Notes: generated by a model from the letters alone, not told the origin. Shown: positions 38,052-47,451, counted from the stretch's first letter. The stretch: 64,000 nucleotides of DNA from Prochlorococcus sp. AG-388-E21 (GCA_003279855.1 QCGO01000001.1:62001-126000), one strand, 5' to 3'. Translations and numbers: made by a program.

Positions 38052-38925
38052 ACTTTTGACATTTACGACACCAATGTGTACTTCTTCCTGAAATTTTATT
38101 TCTCTCAATTAAATTTTTGCATTGACGACATTCTTTACCAGTTCTTCTGTAAACATTAGTTTGTAATCCAAAATTGCCATTTTCACCTTCTAAGTCTCTA
38201 AAGTCACTAAAGGTTGTTCCCCCTGCACCAATACTTTTTTTTAAAACGTTGACAACAGCTTTTCTAAGTCTGTTTATTTCATTTTTTTTAATTGTTCTAG
38301 CCTCTCTGAAAGGCGATATGCCTGCAGAGTATAGACTCTCATCTGCATATATATTCCCTATCCCAGCAATAATTGTTTGATCTAATAAGATAGATTTTAT
38401 GGATCTTGTTTTATTTGAAATTACTTTTGTTAGATAATTGTCATTAAAATTTTCAGAAAAGGGCTCAGGCCCCAATGTTCCTAATCCCTTAATAATATTA
38501 TTGGGAGATAATCCGTCTCTAACCCACCACATTTGACCAAAACTCCTTACATCAATATATCTAAGTTCATTATTATGGTTATCAAACAGCCTTATCCGGG
38601 TATGTTTACAAGGATTAGTAGTATTATTAAAAGTGAAATAACCAGTCATCCTTAAATGAACAACGAGAACACCATTTTCTACAAATGATAATTTATTTGC
38701 ATCAATATTATTAATAACATTTTTCTTTAATTCCGCGATTAAATATTTTCCTCTTCTATTCCATTTATAAAGCAGTGAATTTTGAAGACCCTCAATAAAG
38801 TCTTTTTTATCAATGGGATATGCAACAGTTGACTCTCTACAGATATCAACTCTTTTGATAATAAAGTTCTTAAGTTTTTGTTCTAAACCTCTTCTAACAG
38901 TTTCAACTTCAGGTAACTCAGGCAA
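38050..38925 (-). CDS. mutM: Formamidopyrimidine-DNA glycosylase
   Basis: [16 protein letters not shown]-terminus, [16 protein letters not shown]-terminal [25 protein letters not shown] zinc finger. Confidence 0.96.
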   Translation of the reverse strand: MPELPEVETVRRGLEQKLKNFIIKRVDICRESTVAYPIDKKDFIEGLQNSLLYKWNRRGKYLIAELKKNVINNIDANKLSFVENGVLVVHLRMTGYFTFNNTTNPCKHTRIRLFDNHNNELRYIDVRSFGQMWWVRDGLSPNNIIKGLGTLGPEPFSENFNDNYLTKVISNKTRSIKSILLDQTIIAGIGNIYADESLYSAGISPFREARTIKKNEINRLRKAVVNVLKKSIGAGGTTFSDFRDLEGENGNFGLQTNVYRRTGKECRQCKNLIERNKISGRSTHWCRKCQK

Positions 38926-38929
38926 ATTT

Positions 38930-39139
38930 TTAAGCTTTCTCTAATTCACTTTCTGCAAAATTATTAGTATTTGCTCCTCCCTCAGTTCCACTTATTCCCG
39001 CATAATTCACTTTTTCAAATCTGACTACACAGTTATACTTTATTCCGGTTGTATCAACTGAAGCAACTTTGCCAATTTCGTTGTACCAGTATGACTCTGG
39101 TCTTTTAACTCTTACAAGATCTCCTCTTGAAATTGCCAT
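38930..39139 (-). CDS. psaE: Photosystem I reaction center subunit IV
   Basis: [46 protein letters not shown]. Confidence 0.97.
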   Translation of the reverse strand: MAISRGDLVRVKRPESYWYNEIGKVASVDTTGIKYNCVVRFEKVNYAGISGTEGGANTNNFAESELEKA

Positions 39140-39219
39140 TAATTTAAATTTAACTAATAAAACAATACCTCAAAAGGGATATCTAAAGAAAAATTATTCA
39201 CAGATATTAATCAAAGCAA

Positions 39220-39981
39220 TTAACAGAAATCATTTATAAGATCTTTTTCAAATTTTTCTTTAGCCGGATTCCACCCTCTCCATTTTCTTCCGGGAATTCT
39301 TACATCTAAATCTTTTGTTGCACACCTTATAGAGATAATAACTTTTTTATTATTTTGATTTAGAGCGTTCAGAAATTTTCTGCCACTTCCTTCTTCTAAT
39401 TCGGTTTGTTGAGTTGTTAAAGGACCATATTTTTTACTATCTTTACTTATAAATTGATTAATCTTTTTTTCTTTAAGTAAAGTATTAACTTCTTGATTAT
39501 TGATATTCTTTTCACTTAAAAATAATTTCGAACCAACTTCTAATGAATCCGGATTCTTGAGATTGTTAATTTCAATAAGTTCTTTGAAGTTTAAACCATA
39601 TTTAGTAGAGATTTCTGTAAGGCTCTCTCCTTTTTTGACGAGATGATATTTATTATTTATATCCTTATTAGGTTTACTTTCATGACTAGAATCATAAATT
39701 TTTAGATTCTGTCCTACATATATATAATTTTCATCTTTTAAATTATTTAATTTAATAATGAAATCTTTTTTTATTGAATAAAGATTTGAGATACTTGTAA
39801 TCGTATCGCCCACTTGTACTATATGAATTTTTTTAATGTCTGATATTTCATTATTAGTTGATTTTAACTTCGTAGTATTTTCAATTTGATTATTTGATGA
39901 ATCAATAATTTCTTCAGCCTTTATAAAATTAGGATTGAAAAAATTAATAATGAAGGCAAGTAAAATAAACGTTAATTTCAT
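39220..39981 (-). CDS. LysM-domain exported protein
   Basis: Signal peptide; two LysM repeats (IVQVGDTITSISNLYSIKKDFIIKLNNL, HLVKKGESLTEISTKYGLNFKELIEINNL); unassigned C-terminal domain. Confidence 0.83.
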   Translation of the reverse strand: MKLTFILLAFIINFFNPNFIKAEEIIDSSNNQIENTTKLKSTNNEISDIKKIHIVQVGDTITSISNLYSIKKDFIIKLNNLKDENYIYVGQNLKIYDSSHESKPNKDINNKYHLVKKGESLTEISTKYGLNFKELIEINNLKNPDSLEVGSKLFLSEKNINNQEVNTLLKEKKINQFISKDSKKYGPLTTQQTELEEGSGRKFLNALNQNNKKVIISIRCATKDLDVRIPGRKWRGWNPAKEKFEKDLINDFC

Positions 39982-40053
39982 TAATTTATCTATTTTCTTA
40001 AAGATAATCTCTGTATTTAAAATCGCTAGACTTTTGAAACCAAATTAATTAAT

Positions 40054-41445
40054 TTAAATCTTAAAAATAAATTTTATAATTTTCATTACTTTCTCATAAG
40101 GAGGGTATCTAAAGTCTAAATCGAATAAAAAGCCTTTATAAGTTATGGATTTTTGATTTGAAAAGTTCTTAAATCCTTCCTCTCCATGAAATTTACCCAT
40201 TCCACTTTCTCCAACCCCTCCAAATGGCAAATTTGGAATAAGTACAGGCAACATAACATCGTTAATACAAACTGTGCCAGAGCTTGTAACTTTAGAAATA
40301 TGATCATGGATTTTTTTGTTTCCTCCAAAAATATATATTGCCAAGGGCTTTGAAGCTTGATTAATTTTTTGTAATGCCGAATCTTTATTATCAATCCCAA
40401 TAACTGGAAGAAGGGAGCTAAATAATTCTTTTTGAATAATATTTTTTTCTTGCAATTTTACTTTTAAAATTGTGGGTGATATCTTCATTCTTTTTTTACT
40501 ACAAGTTCCTCCAAACAAAATACGTTTCTCCTTTTTGTATTTTTTGAGAAGTTCTGAAGTTATGGAGAATTGTTTTTTTTGCAATTTAGATAAGTTTTTT
40601 GAGATTATTGGATCTGCTCCATAAAAAATATTTATAAATTTCTTTAACTCTTCAACTAATTGATTTTCAATTTCTTTCTCTACAAATATATGATTAGGCG
40701 CCATACATGATTGGCCTGAATTGAAAAATTTGCCCCATACAATTCTTTTTGCTGCAATTTCTAAATTTGCATTTTTGAAAATAATTACTGGATTTGTTCC
40801 ACTAAGTTCCAAAGTTAATGGAGTTAAGTTTTTTGAAGCTGATTTCATAATAGATTTTCCCGTTTCAGTACTTCCTGTAAAAAAAATATGATCGAAATTT
40901 TGTCCTACCAGTTTTATTGACTCTTTATAATCTCCCTCAATCGTTAACAAAATATCTTTTTGGAAATATTTATCAGTTAATTTTTTGATTAGTTTAGATG
41001 TAGAAGAACATTTTTCTGACGGTTTTATTACAGCAGTGTTTCCCGAAGAAAAAATATTTACGAGGGGCTTTAATAGATACAATAAAGGATAATTATATGG
41101 CCCTAAAATTAGTACACAACCTAGAGGTTCGTATATTACTTTTGAGAATGATGGGAAAAGATATATTGGCGTTTTTACTTTTTTTGGTCGCATCCATAAT
41201 CTAAGATTCTTCTTTATAAGGGAAATTTCTTCTTTAATTAAGAGTATTTCTGAAAGAGCTTCAAGTTCTGATTTGCCTAGATCAAGGAAAAGAGATTTGA
41301 TTATTTCTTTTTTATTCTCATCTAAAAGTTGAGAAACCTTCCTAATCTGCTGGATCCTCCAACCTATACTCTCTGTTTGACCGGTAATTACTTTATTTTT
41401 TAATTTCTCAATATTTGATTTATACGATTTATCTAAAATATTCAT
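40054..41445 (-). CDS. Aldehyde dehydrogenase family protein
   Basis: ILGPYNYPLLYLLKPLVN, FFTGSTETGKSIMKSASKNLTPLTLELSGTNPVI, FFNSGQSCMAPNHIFVE (catalytic Cys). Confidence 0.94.
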   Translation of the reverse strand: MNILDKSYKSNIEKLKNKVITGQTESIGWRIQQIRKVSQLLDENKKEIIKSLFLDLGKSELEALSEILLIKEEISLIKKNLRLWMRPKKVKTPIYLFPSFSKVIYEPLGCVLILGPYNYPLLYLLKPLVNIFSSGNTAVIKPSEKCSSTSKLIKKLTDKYFQKDILLTIEGDYKESIKLVGQNFDHIFFTGSTETGKSIMKSASKNLTPLTLELSGTNPVIIFKNANLEIAAKRIVWGKFFNSGQSCMAPNHIFVEKEIENQLVEELKKFINIFYGADPIISKNLSKLQKKQFSITSELLKKYKKEKRILFGGTCSKKRMKISPTILKVKLQEKNIIQKELFSSLLPVIGIDNKDSALQKINQASKPLAIYIFGGNKKIHDHISKVTSSGTVCINDVMLPVLIPNLPFGGVGESGMGKFHGEEGFKNFSNQKSITYKGFLFDLDFRYPPYEKVMKIIKFIFKI

Positions 41446-41565
41446 CTAGAAAATTTTTTATATGATAGTTAATATATCAGATTAATAATATTAAATATCG
41501 ATAAATTATTTAAACAAATAAGGCTTTATTATTTTTTATAAATAATATTAATATTAAATCTTATT

Positions 41566-42147
41566 TTGAAAATTATAAAAAAAGAGGCACAATTTATTAT
41601 TCCTTCTTTTTTATGTTTTTTATTTTTTTTAATTATCAATTTTAAGCGCTTTTTCTTGGTTTCAGACCTTTCCTATTGGTCGAGTTATCTTATTACTCAA
41701 CCTTACCGGATATTAAGCTATAGTTTCGTTCATAAAGATTTTAATCATTTATTATCTAATTTATTTGGAATAATTGTAGTTAGATATTGTTTTATAAATT
41801 TGAATTTGAAGAATATATTTCTTTTCCTTTATCTAATTTTTTTATTAATACCAATTCAGACTTTTTTTTTATTTATAGTAGATAATTTTATATTTTATAA
41901 TCCTAATCATTTGTTGGTTGGTTTTAGTGGAATTATATTTGGTACATTTTCCTTTATATTGCTTTCCTCTCTTTATGGGAAAGAATATATTTTAAATATT
42001 TTTATTGGCTTGAAAAAGAACGATGAAATTTATAAATTAATGACCGTTTTTTTGTCTTTAGGGATTGTTTATTCTTTGTTACCAAGCATAAGCCTATCTG
42101 GACATATCGCAGGAATATTGAGTGGCTTTATTATTTTTATTCTTTAA
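41566..42147 (+). CDS. Rhomboid-family intramembrane serine protease
   Basis: Multi-TM; HLLSNLFG, VGFSGIIFG (GxSG) and SLSGHIAGILSG catalytic Ser/His motifs; non-ATG start (TTG). Confidence 0.75.
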   Translation: MKIIKKEAQFIIPSFLCFLFFLIINFKRFFLVSDLSYWSSYLITQPYRILSYSFVHKDFNHLLSNLFGIIVVRYCFINLNLKNIFLFLYLIFLLIPIQTFFLFIVDNFIFYNPNHLLVGFSGIIFGTFSFILLSSLYGKEYILNIFIGLKKNDEIYKLMTVFLSLGIVYSLLPSISLSGHIAGILSGFIIFIL

Positions 42148-42234
42148 AGCGAGAATATATTTTTCTCTAGTATTGATTAAAATAACTGCCTCTAAATCTT
42201 AAAAATCTTATTTTATTTAGTTAAAATACTATTA

Positions 42235-43125
42235 ATGAAGAAAAATTTTTCAATCAGACTAATATCTAATGATGAAATCCAGAAAGTTACTGATTGGGCT
42301 AGGCTAGAGGGATTTGCTCCTGGCTTTGATGACATCTCAATTTATAAAAATACCGATAAAAAAGGGATATGGGTTGGATGTCTTGATAACGATCCTATAG
42401 GTTCTATAGCTTGTGTTAAATATAATTCTTCTTATGGATTTATAGGATTATTCATCGTAAAAAAAGAATTCCGAAATATGGGTTATGGAGTGAGATTATG
42501 GAAACATGCATTAGATTATTTGAAAAATGTTGGTTGTATTGGTTTAGAAGCAGCTCCAAACAGATTAGATGATTATCAAACGTGGGGTTTTAAAAAATCC
42601 TCCATAACAAATAGATGGAAATTAGAAGGCATTCAAGATTTACCAACTGGGAATTTTTATAAAGATGATAATAATACTTTTAGTGTTGTTCCAGGTAACC
42701 AAATCCCCCCTGAAGCTGTTTTAATATATGATTCTCAACGAGAACCTAGTCCAAGGCCTCACTTCTTGAACGATTGGCTGAAGAATTCTTTTGGAAATGT
42801 TAGTGCGCTTGTTGATAATAATGGCATGTGCCATGGCTTTGGGAGGATAAGACCTTGCATGCTTCAAGATAATAATAAAGGTTGGCGAATTGGCCCTCTT
42901 CTAGCTGATACTCCTCCTTTGGCCGAATTGCTTATTAGAAAATTAGTTAGGAATCTAGAAGCTCAAATCTTATTGGACTGTTCGAATCTCAATCCTTATG
43001 CCAATTATCTTTTATCTAGTATGGGTTTTAAAGAAATTTCACAAACTTATAGAATGTATAAAGGAATCCAACCTTCATGCCCAATGAATCAGGTATACGG
43101 ACTTGCTTGTTTAGAGTTGGGCTAG
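42235..43125 (+). CDS. GNAT-family N-acetyltransferase
   Basis: YGFIGLFIVKKEFRNMGYGVRLWKHALDYLK acetyl-CoA-binding motif. Confidence 0.85.
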   Translation: MKKNFSIRLISNDEIQKVTDWARLEGFAPGFDDISIYKNTDKKGIWVGCLDNDPIGSIACVKYNSSYGFIGLFIVKKEFRNMGYGVRLWKHALDYLKNVGCIGLEAAPNRLDDYQTWGFKKSSITNRWKLEGIQDLPTGNFYKDDNNTFSVVPGNQIPPEAVLIYDSQREPSPRPHFLNDWLKNSFGNVSALVDNNGMCHGFGRIRPCMLQDNNKGWRIGPLLADTPPLAELLIRKLVRNLEAQILLDCSNLNPYANYLLSSMGFKEISQTYRMYKGIQPSCPMNQVYGLACLELG

Positions 43126-43220
43126 TCATTTTTCTAATACGTAATATTTTTTCTTACTTCTATTTATCTTTCATAACTAGAAACTTTATAGAGTTATTGC
43201 TTTATTAGATTTTGAGAAGA

Positions 43221-43475
43221 TTAATTCTCAGCTGTTTTTAATATCCTTTCTACAGTATCCGCATTGATTATTATGATCTCTCCATTATCAATGTCTGCCA
43301 CTTGAAATAACGTCCATGAATTTGGATTTCTTGCTCCTCCTATACAGTTAATAACTTGCCCAATCCAATATTCATGACGACCGTTTTGTGTATTCTCTGA
43401 AGGCTTTTCATTTTTAATTACTACATGATCACCAGGCTTAACGAAAAGAAATTCATAAGTTTCCGAAGAGGCCAT
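43221..43475 (-). CDS. DUF3104-type hypothetical protein
   Basis: MASSETYEFLFVKPGDHVVIKNEKPSENTQNGRHEYWIGQVINCIGGARNPNSWTLFQVADIDNGEIIIINADTVERIL; start at 43475 preferred over 43499. Confidence 0.7.
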   Translation of the reverse strand: MASSETYEFLFVKPGDHVVIKNEKPSENTQNGRHEYWIGQVINCIGGARNPNSWTLFQVADIDNGEIIIINADTVERILKTAEN

Positions 43476-43491
43476 AGTGCAGTATTCTTTA

Positions 43492-43507
43492 TAGTACAAA
43501 TATACTA
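43492..43507. promoter_or_regulatory. LexA/SOS-box-like palindrome
   Basis: TAGTACAAATATACTA; one mismatch to my recollection of the picocyanobacterial LexA palindrome TAGTACAnATGTACTA; 17 nt upstream of 43475 start. Confidence 0.45.
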
Positions 43508-43698
43508 TAAAGTCTGTATTTTTGATTTTACTTTATGAGTAGTATTTATTCTCCTAATCACGTAAAAAACATAATTTATAAATAAAAAAGTCAAACTATT
43601 TAAATTAGAAATAATTACGAAGCTATTCAAATTTTTATATTTTTAAATGACTTTGAGATTAAAAAATATAACTAAAAAGAATTAAATTATCTGATCTT

Positions 43699-43833
43699 TT
43701 AAATTAAAATAGATTTAAGTTGATCAAGTATATCAGTATGACTAGATACTAATTTTGTAAATAATAAATAAACTAAACCTCCCATAGCAATTCTTCCATT
43801 TAATTTTTCTAATTTTTTTAATTTATTGAACAA
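43699..43833 (-). CDS. High-light-inducible-like protein (Hlip), 44 aa, TTG start
   Basis: My translation: (M)FNKLKKLEKLNGRIAMGGLVYLLFTKLVSSHTDILDQLKSILI*; NGRIAMxG Chl-binding motif. Confidence 0.6.
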   Translation of the reverse strand: MFNKLKKLEKLNGRIAMGGLVYLLFTKLVSSHTDILDQLKSILI

Positions 43834-43969
43834 ATTTATTTTTTAATTCTTCTAAGAATTTAGCTACTTATATTAAAAAAAAAGTAGCGGTTGTTTCTAA
43901 AAATTATTTTATTTGACCAAGCAAGGTATATTAGTTTTCGTTAAAAATTTATTTAAATAGTGGAGGAGA

Positions 43970-44107
43970 TTAAAGCCACCCTTCTTTCATTTTTAAATAA
44001 AGTTGTTCTGTTTCCGCAGAATAAATATTACTGTCTTGATATGATTGTTGTTGTTGTTGTTGTTGTTGCTGAGTAGAATCGATGTCTTGAGTTTTTACTT
44101 CGCTCAT
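43970..44107 (-). CDS. 45-aa hypothetical protein with polyglutamine tract
   Basis: My translation: MSEVKTQDIDSTQQQQQQQQQSYQDSNIYSAETEQLYLKMKEGWL*. Confidence 0.6.
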   Translation of the reverse strand: MSEVKTQDIDSTQQQQQQQQQSYQDSNIYSAETEQLYLKMKEGWL

Positions 44108-44230
44108 TTGCCCATTGAAAAATAGATGTGTTTATTCTCTCATATTTAAAGCTTTTTTTGTTTGTTTGAATTCTTAAATTTTATTTAAATTTATTTTAAT
44201 CTGATGTTTTGCCTTTTATTTGCAGAGAAA

Positions 44231-44332
44231 TCATTTGACAGCAGTAGTTTTAGAGTATAGAAATTGAACCTCCCAATATACTATTCCAAGAAAAATTACA
44301 CTTGCAAGAAGAATTTCAGAAATAGTGAGCAT
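44231..44332 (-). CDS. 33-aa single-TM microprotein
   Basis: MLTISEILLASVIFLGIVYWEVQFLYSKTTAVK*. Confidence 0.5.
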   Translation of the reverse strand: MLTISEILLASVIFLGIVYWEVQFLYSKTTAVK

Positions 44333-44476
44333 GGCTTTATCGTTAATATTTTAATTTTCGTATCAACTGACACAGAAATCAATAGGTACTATATACATAA
44401 AATTTTTATATAAATCTTAAGTGGTTAAATTAGGTCTTTGAATACTATAAAATTAAAATAAATTTAAAATTCTTTC

Positions 44477-44911
44477 GTGGAAAATTCCATAAACATTTCT
44501 ATCTTGATCCCCTTGATACCAATGGGTATGGCTTTACTTATATTGATTCTGCTAGTAAGTTTCAATAGAACAATAAATAGACTTACTAAGCCAGTTAGTG
44601 CTCTTGCAGTCTTTTCTTTATTAAGTTCTGCTCTGATAAGTGCATTCTTATATTTAAAAAAAATTGAAGGCGAAGTATTTTTATCTGATTATCTAAAGTT
44701 CTTTGGAAGTACAAATTTAATACTCCACCTGAATTCTTTAACTGAAAAAATCGTAATATTTTTTGCCGTAATAATCGCAATTGTAATTGGAGTGCTCTTT
44801 TATAGATTGCCTAGGCGAAAAGGCTATGTCTCATTGATTATAGGAATTAGCTTGATTTCTTCCTCGATAATGTTTGCAGTATTTTTTCTTAATTTTTCAG
44901 TCTTAATTTAG
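44477..44911 (+). CDS. Membrane protein with weak NADH/plastoquinone oxidoreductase-like character
   Basis: Four predicted TM helices, ILIPLIPMGMALLILILLVSFNRT N-terminal resembles NdhF-type start; GTG start. Confidence 0.5.
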   Translation: MENSINISILIPLIPMGMALLILILLVSFNRTINRLTKPVSALAVFSLLSSALISAFLYLKKIEGEVFLSDYLKFFGSTNLILHLNSLTEKIVIFFAVIIAIVIGVLFYRLPRRKGYVSLIIGISLISSSIMFAVFFLNFSVLI

Positions 44912-45429
44912 GATTGAGTTATCATCGCTAAGGCTTCATTAAGTTCTTCAACGTGATTAAGTTCGTCTTGCGCAATTTCTTTTATCTTTTGATCTTCAGG
45001 GTGATCTTTTAGGTACTTTGTATAGGTATTAAATGCATGCTCTTCAATTTTGATATTTACGTCATAAGCATTTCTTGGAGAACAGAAATAATAAAAAACC
45101 ATGATCCAGTAATAGACAAGTACAAGGTGCCTTGCTAAAAACCTGTCAATCCAAAACTTATCTCCTCCTCTTTTCTCCATTTCTTTTAGATGCTCCGTCT
45201 CATTAATGGCTTGGTAAAAATGTTCTTTCATCAAAAACATTGTGATGTCATTTTTTAATCCAAGTGATTCTTTGAAATGAAGAACAGAAAGAAAAGCAAA
45301 ATAAGGAGACCTTGCAATAACTTCTAATACCCAAAATCTTTGCAAATGCCTATCTGAATAAACAAAATCAAGGATCTTAACCGTATTGTTTAGAATGAAT
45401 GAATTCAAATTTTTCATAAAAAACCTCAA
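44908..45429 (-). CDS. ptox: Plastoquinol terminal oxidase (PTOX / alternative oxidase family)
   Basis: RFWVLEVIARSPYFAFLSVLHFKESLG, NETEHLKEME, WIDRFLARHLVLVYYW, EEHAFNTYTKYL, ELNHVEELN di-iron ligand motifs. Confidence 0.88.
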   Translation of the reverse strand: MRFFMKNLNSFILNNTVKILDFVYSDRHLQRFWVLEVIARSPYFAFLSVLHFKESLGLKNDITMFLMKEHFYQAINETEHLKEMEKRGGDKFWIDRFLARHLVLVYYWIMVFYYFCSPRNAYDVNIKIEEHAFNTYTKYLKDHPEDQKIKEIAQDELNHVEELNEALAMITQS

Positions 45430-45573
45430 TCTCTATTAATAAGTATAATTACTTAAATACTAGGCGTTTAAACTTTTAACTAATAATTAATATTTTTAAA
45501 GTTTAAGCAAATCAGAATTAAGTATTGAAAAAAAAATTTTTTAATGCATATTTTAAATAGCTAAATTTTTTAA

Positions 45574-45714
45574 ATGACTTCAACAGAAAAGATTGCCAAT
45601 GCTAAAAAAAGAATTAATGAGTTAGAAAGACTAATTAAATATTGGGATAATTCAAATGCACAAAATATCAAGAAAATTGATTTTGAAGTTAATAATGAAA
45701 AGATAGCTGCTTAA
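45574..45714 (+). CDS. 46-aa hypothetical protein
   Basis: MTSTEKIANAKKRINELERLIKYWDNSNAQNIKKIDFEVNNEKIAA*. Confidence 0.5.
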   Translation: MTSTEKIANAKKRINELERLIKYWDNSNAQNIKKIDFEVNNEKIAA

Positions 45715-45872
45715 TTTATTAGCTTGAAATAAACTACGCTAGTTTTCTTATATATTTAGTACATTACTTACGTGTTGAATATTCATATCATTCATTTTGA
45801 GTGATTAGAGCAATTAAACCTATTTTCAAAATTCAAAATTACAAATAATCTAGTTAAATATTAGATTATTTT

Positions 45873-45986
45873 ATGAATACATTTACTAACAAATACTTGT
45901 TCCCTATAAAGTTACTCCCTTGGATTTTTTGGGGTTTCATATCAGTTTTGGCTATTTATTTATTCTCTAATGCATGGATAAGTTAG
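45873..45986 (+). CDS. 37-aa single-TM microprotein
   Basis: MNTFTNKYLFPIKLLPWIFWGFISVLAIYLFSNAWIS*. Confidence 0.5.
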   Translation: MNTFTNKYLFPIKLLPWIFWGFISVLAIYLFSNAWIS

Positions 45987-46001
45987 AGATTTTATGATTT
46001 A

Positions 46002-46310
46002 CTAGCTCCTTTTAATCCAGTCAGGTGAACCTCCAAACCAGTCAGAAATGTCATCTTTATTTGGATTGAAATGATTCTCTCTTTCTAATCCATCAATTCC
46101 TAACGATTGAATTAGTCCATTAATACTATCTTCGCTTTCTCTTCCATGTCTTCTAATACTATTTGCTTTTTTTAACCAAAAAGATATTGTCGTGCTGTGT
46201 TTTGCATATTTTTCAACGTATATTCTTTCTTTTAACGAAACTTCTTCATCTAAGGATATTCTTCTAACTATTTCCTGGATTTTTAATCTTTTTTGAGTAC
46301 TTAAAAGCAT
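46002..46310 (-). CDS. Conserved hypothetical protein
   Basis: 102-aa ORF, structured composition (..GIDGLERENHFNPNKDDISDWFGGSPDWIKRS). Confidence 0.65.
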   Translation of the reverse strand: MLLSTQKRLKIQEIVRRISLDEEVSLKERIYVEKYAKHSTTISFWLKKANSIRRHGRESEDSINGLIQSLGIDGLERENHFNPNKDDISDWFGGSPDWIKRS

Positions 46311-46581
46311 TAGATAATTAATAACTTAATTTTTTTATAGGAGCTTTATGGCAAAATAACTTGTCAATATTAATTTCAAGAAATTTCTCTATCTAAAGGG
46401 GTTTTTAAGGGTATTGGTTATGAATTGCTTAAATTAAGGATTAATTTGTCTTTGATGATACCAAGAAATATATAAAAATCTAATGGGATAAAAGAAAAAG
46501 ATAAATAATTTTAATCTTATTTTATCAAAATAAAGACTTGTAGAATTGATCAGTTGCATAATGGTAGTTTTGTACTATTAT

Positions 46582-46597
46582 TAGTACAGATGTATTA
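46582..46597. promoter_or_regulatory. LexA/SOS-box-like palindrome
   Basis: TAGTACAGATGTATTA; one mismatch to TAGTACAnATGTACTA; ends 6 nt before ATG at 46604; overlaps a second palindrome GTACTA-TTAT-TAGTAC. Confidence 0.45.
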
Positions 46598-46603
46598 CAA
46601 GAA

Positions 46604-46801
46604 ATGAAAATTTTATCTTCTTCCCCCTACGCTACATTTAATCCAAAAGAGTGGAACTCATTTTCAAGAGCTAATTGTAGATTCTCTAGTACTCCAATAA
46701 AAATTAAAAAAAAGTTTTTTAGTAACTTTAAAAATGTAAAATCTACTAAAAATATACAAGAAAATAATAAGCTTCCAAAACAAATACAACTTGCCTTCTA
46801 G
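46604..46801 (+). CDS. Small basic hypothetical protein
   Basis: 65-aa ORF MKILSSSPYATFNPKEWNSFSRANCRF...; intergenic on both sides. Confidence 0.5.
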   Translation: MKILSSSPYATFNPKEWNSFSRANCRFSSTPIKIKKKFFSNFKNVKSTKNIQENNKLPKQIQLAF

Positions 46802-46897
46802 TAATAAAAAATTTCAACTAATATTCAGTTTTACGAAAAATATTTTAAGAATCCCTATTCTTTGTTAGATTAATAGAAATACAAAAAGGTTTTAAAT

Positions 46898-47197
46898 TTG
46901 TCTGTAGATCGCGAACTTTTGAAAGAAGTTACTCAAGAACTTTGGAATACGGTTAAAAAGCTAAGGCCAGAAATAGATAGGGAAACTCGCCTTCAACTAG
47001 TTTTAAAAGCTTTATTAACTATTGGGGATTTACCAGATCAACTGCAAGCAGCAATGGTAGTAGGGGTTTGTGCCGAAATGGATAAAAGCGATATTGAAAA
47101 TGCTGACGGTAATTCCAATACTAAAGAAGAGAGTAATTCTACTTCCGTTGATACTTCTACTGGAAGAAAAGTTTTTAGAAGAAGTTCTGCAAAATAA
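46898..47197 (+). CDS. Conserved hypothetical protein (picocyanobacterial family)
   Basis: VDRELLKEVTQELWNTVKKLRPEIDRETRLQLVLKALLTIGDLPDQLQAAMVVGVCAEM; TTG start. Confidence 0.7.
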   Translation: MSVDRELLKEVTQELWNTVKKLRPEIDRETRLQLVLKALLTIGDLPDQLQAAMVVGVCAEMDKSDIENADGNSNTKEESNSTSVDTSTGRKVFRRSSAK

Positions 47198-47217
47198 AAG
47201 CTTCTTCTAAAAAGAAA

Positions 47218-47451
47218 TTAGCCTTTAACTTTTTTTGATTCGTTTTTAGAGATTTTTAGAAATAGAAAATATGAAATTACTAGTAAAAGTGGTACAAAGA
47301 TAGAATGCAAAGTCATCATCAACTCTGTTTGACTCATTCCTATTAGATTTGAATCGTTTGGTAACTGCTCTGACCAAGTACCAGCTAAGTGCCAAGCCTG
47401 GGGAATAGATAAGAAAAACATATAAAAACTATAAGTAAAAGTTATATTCAA
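47218..47451 (-). CDS. Small membrane protein
   Basis: Two predicted TM segments (TELMMTLHSIFVPLLLVISYFLFLKI). Confidence 0.6.
   Translation of the reverse strand: MNITFTYSFYMFFLSIPQAWHLAGTWSEQLPNDSNLIGMSQTELMMTLHSIFVPLLLVISYFLFLKISKNESKKVKG

Noticed and set aside
44040-44072. (TTG)n repeat as a CRISPR or mobile-element repeat
   Set aside because: Simple trinucleotide microsatellite inside an ORF; no repeat-spacer architecture.
45800-45847. GTG-start 15-aa ORF (VIRAIKPIFKIQNYK)
   Set aside because: Too short with no start-context or compositional support.
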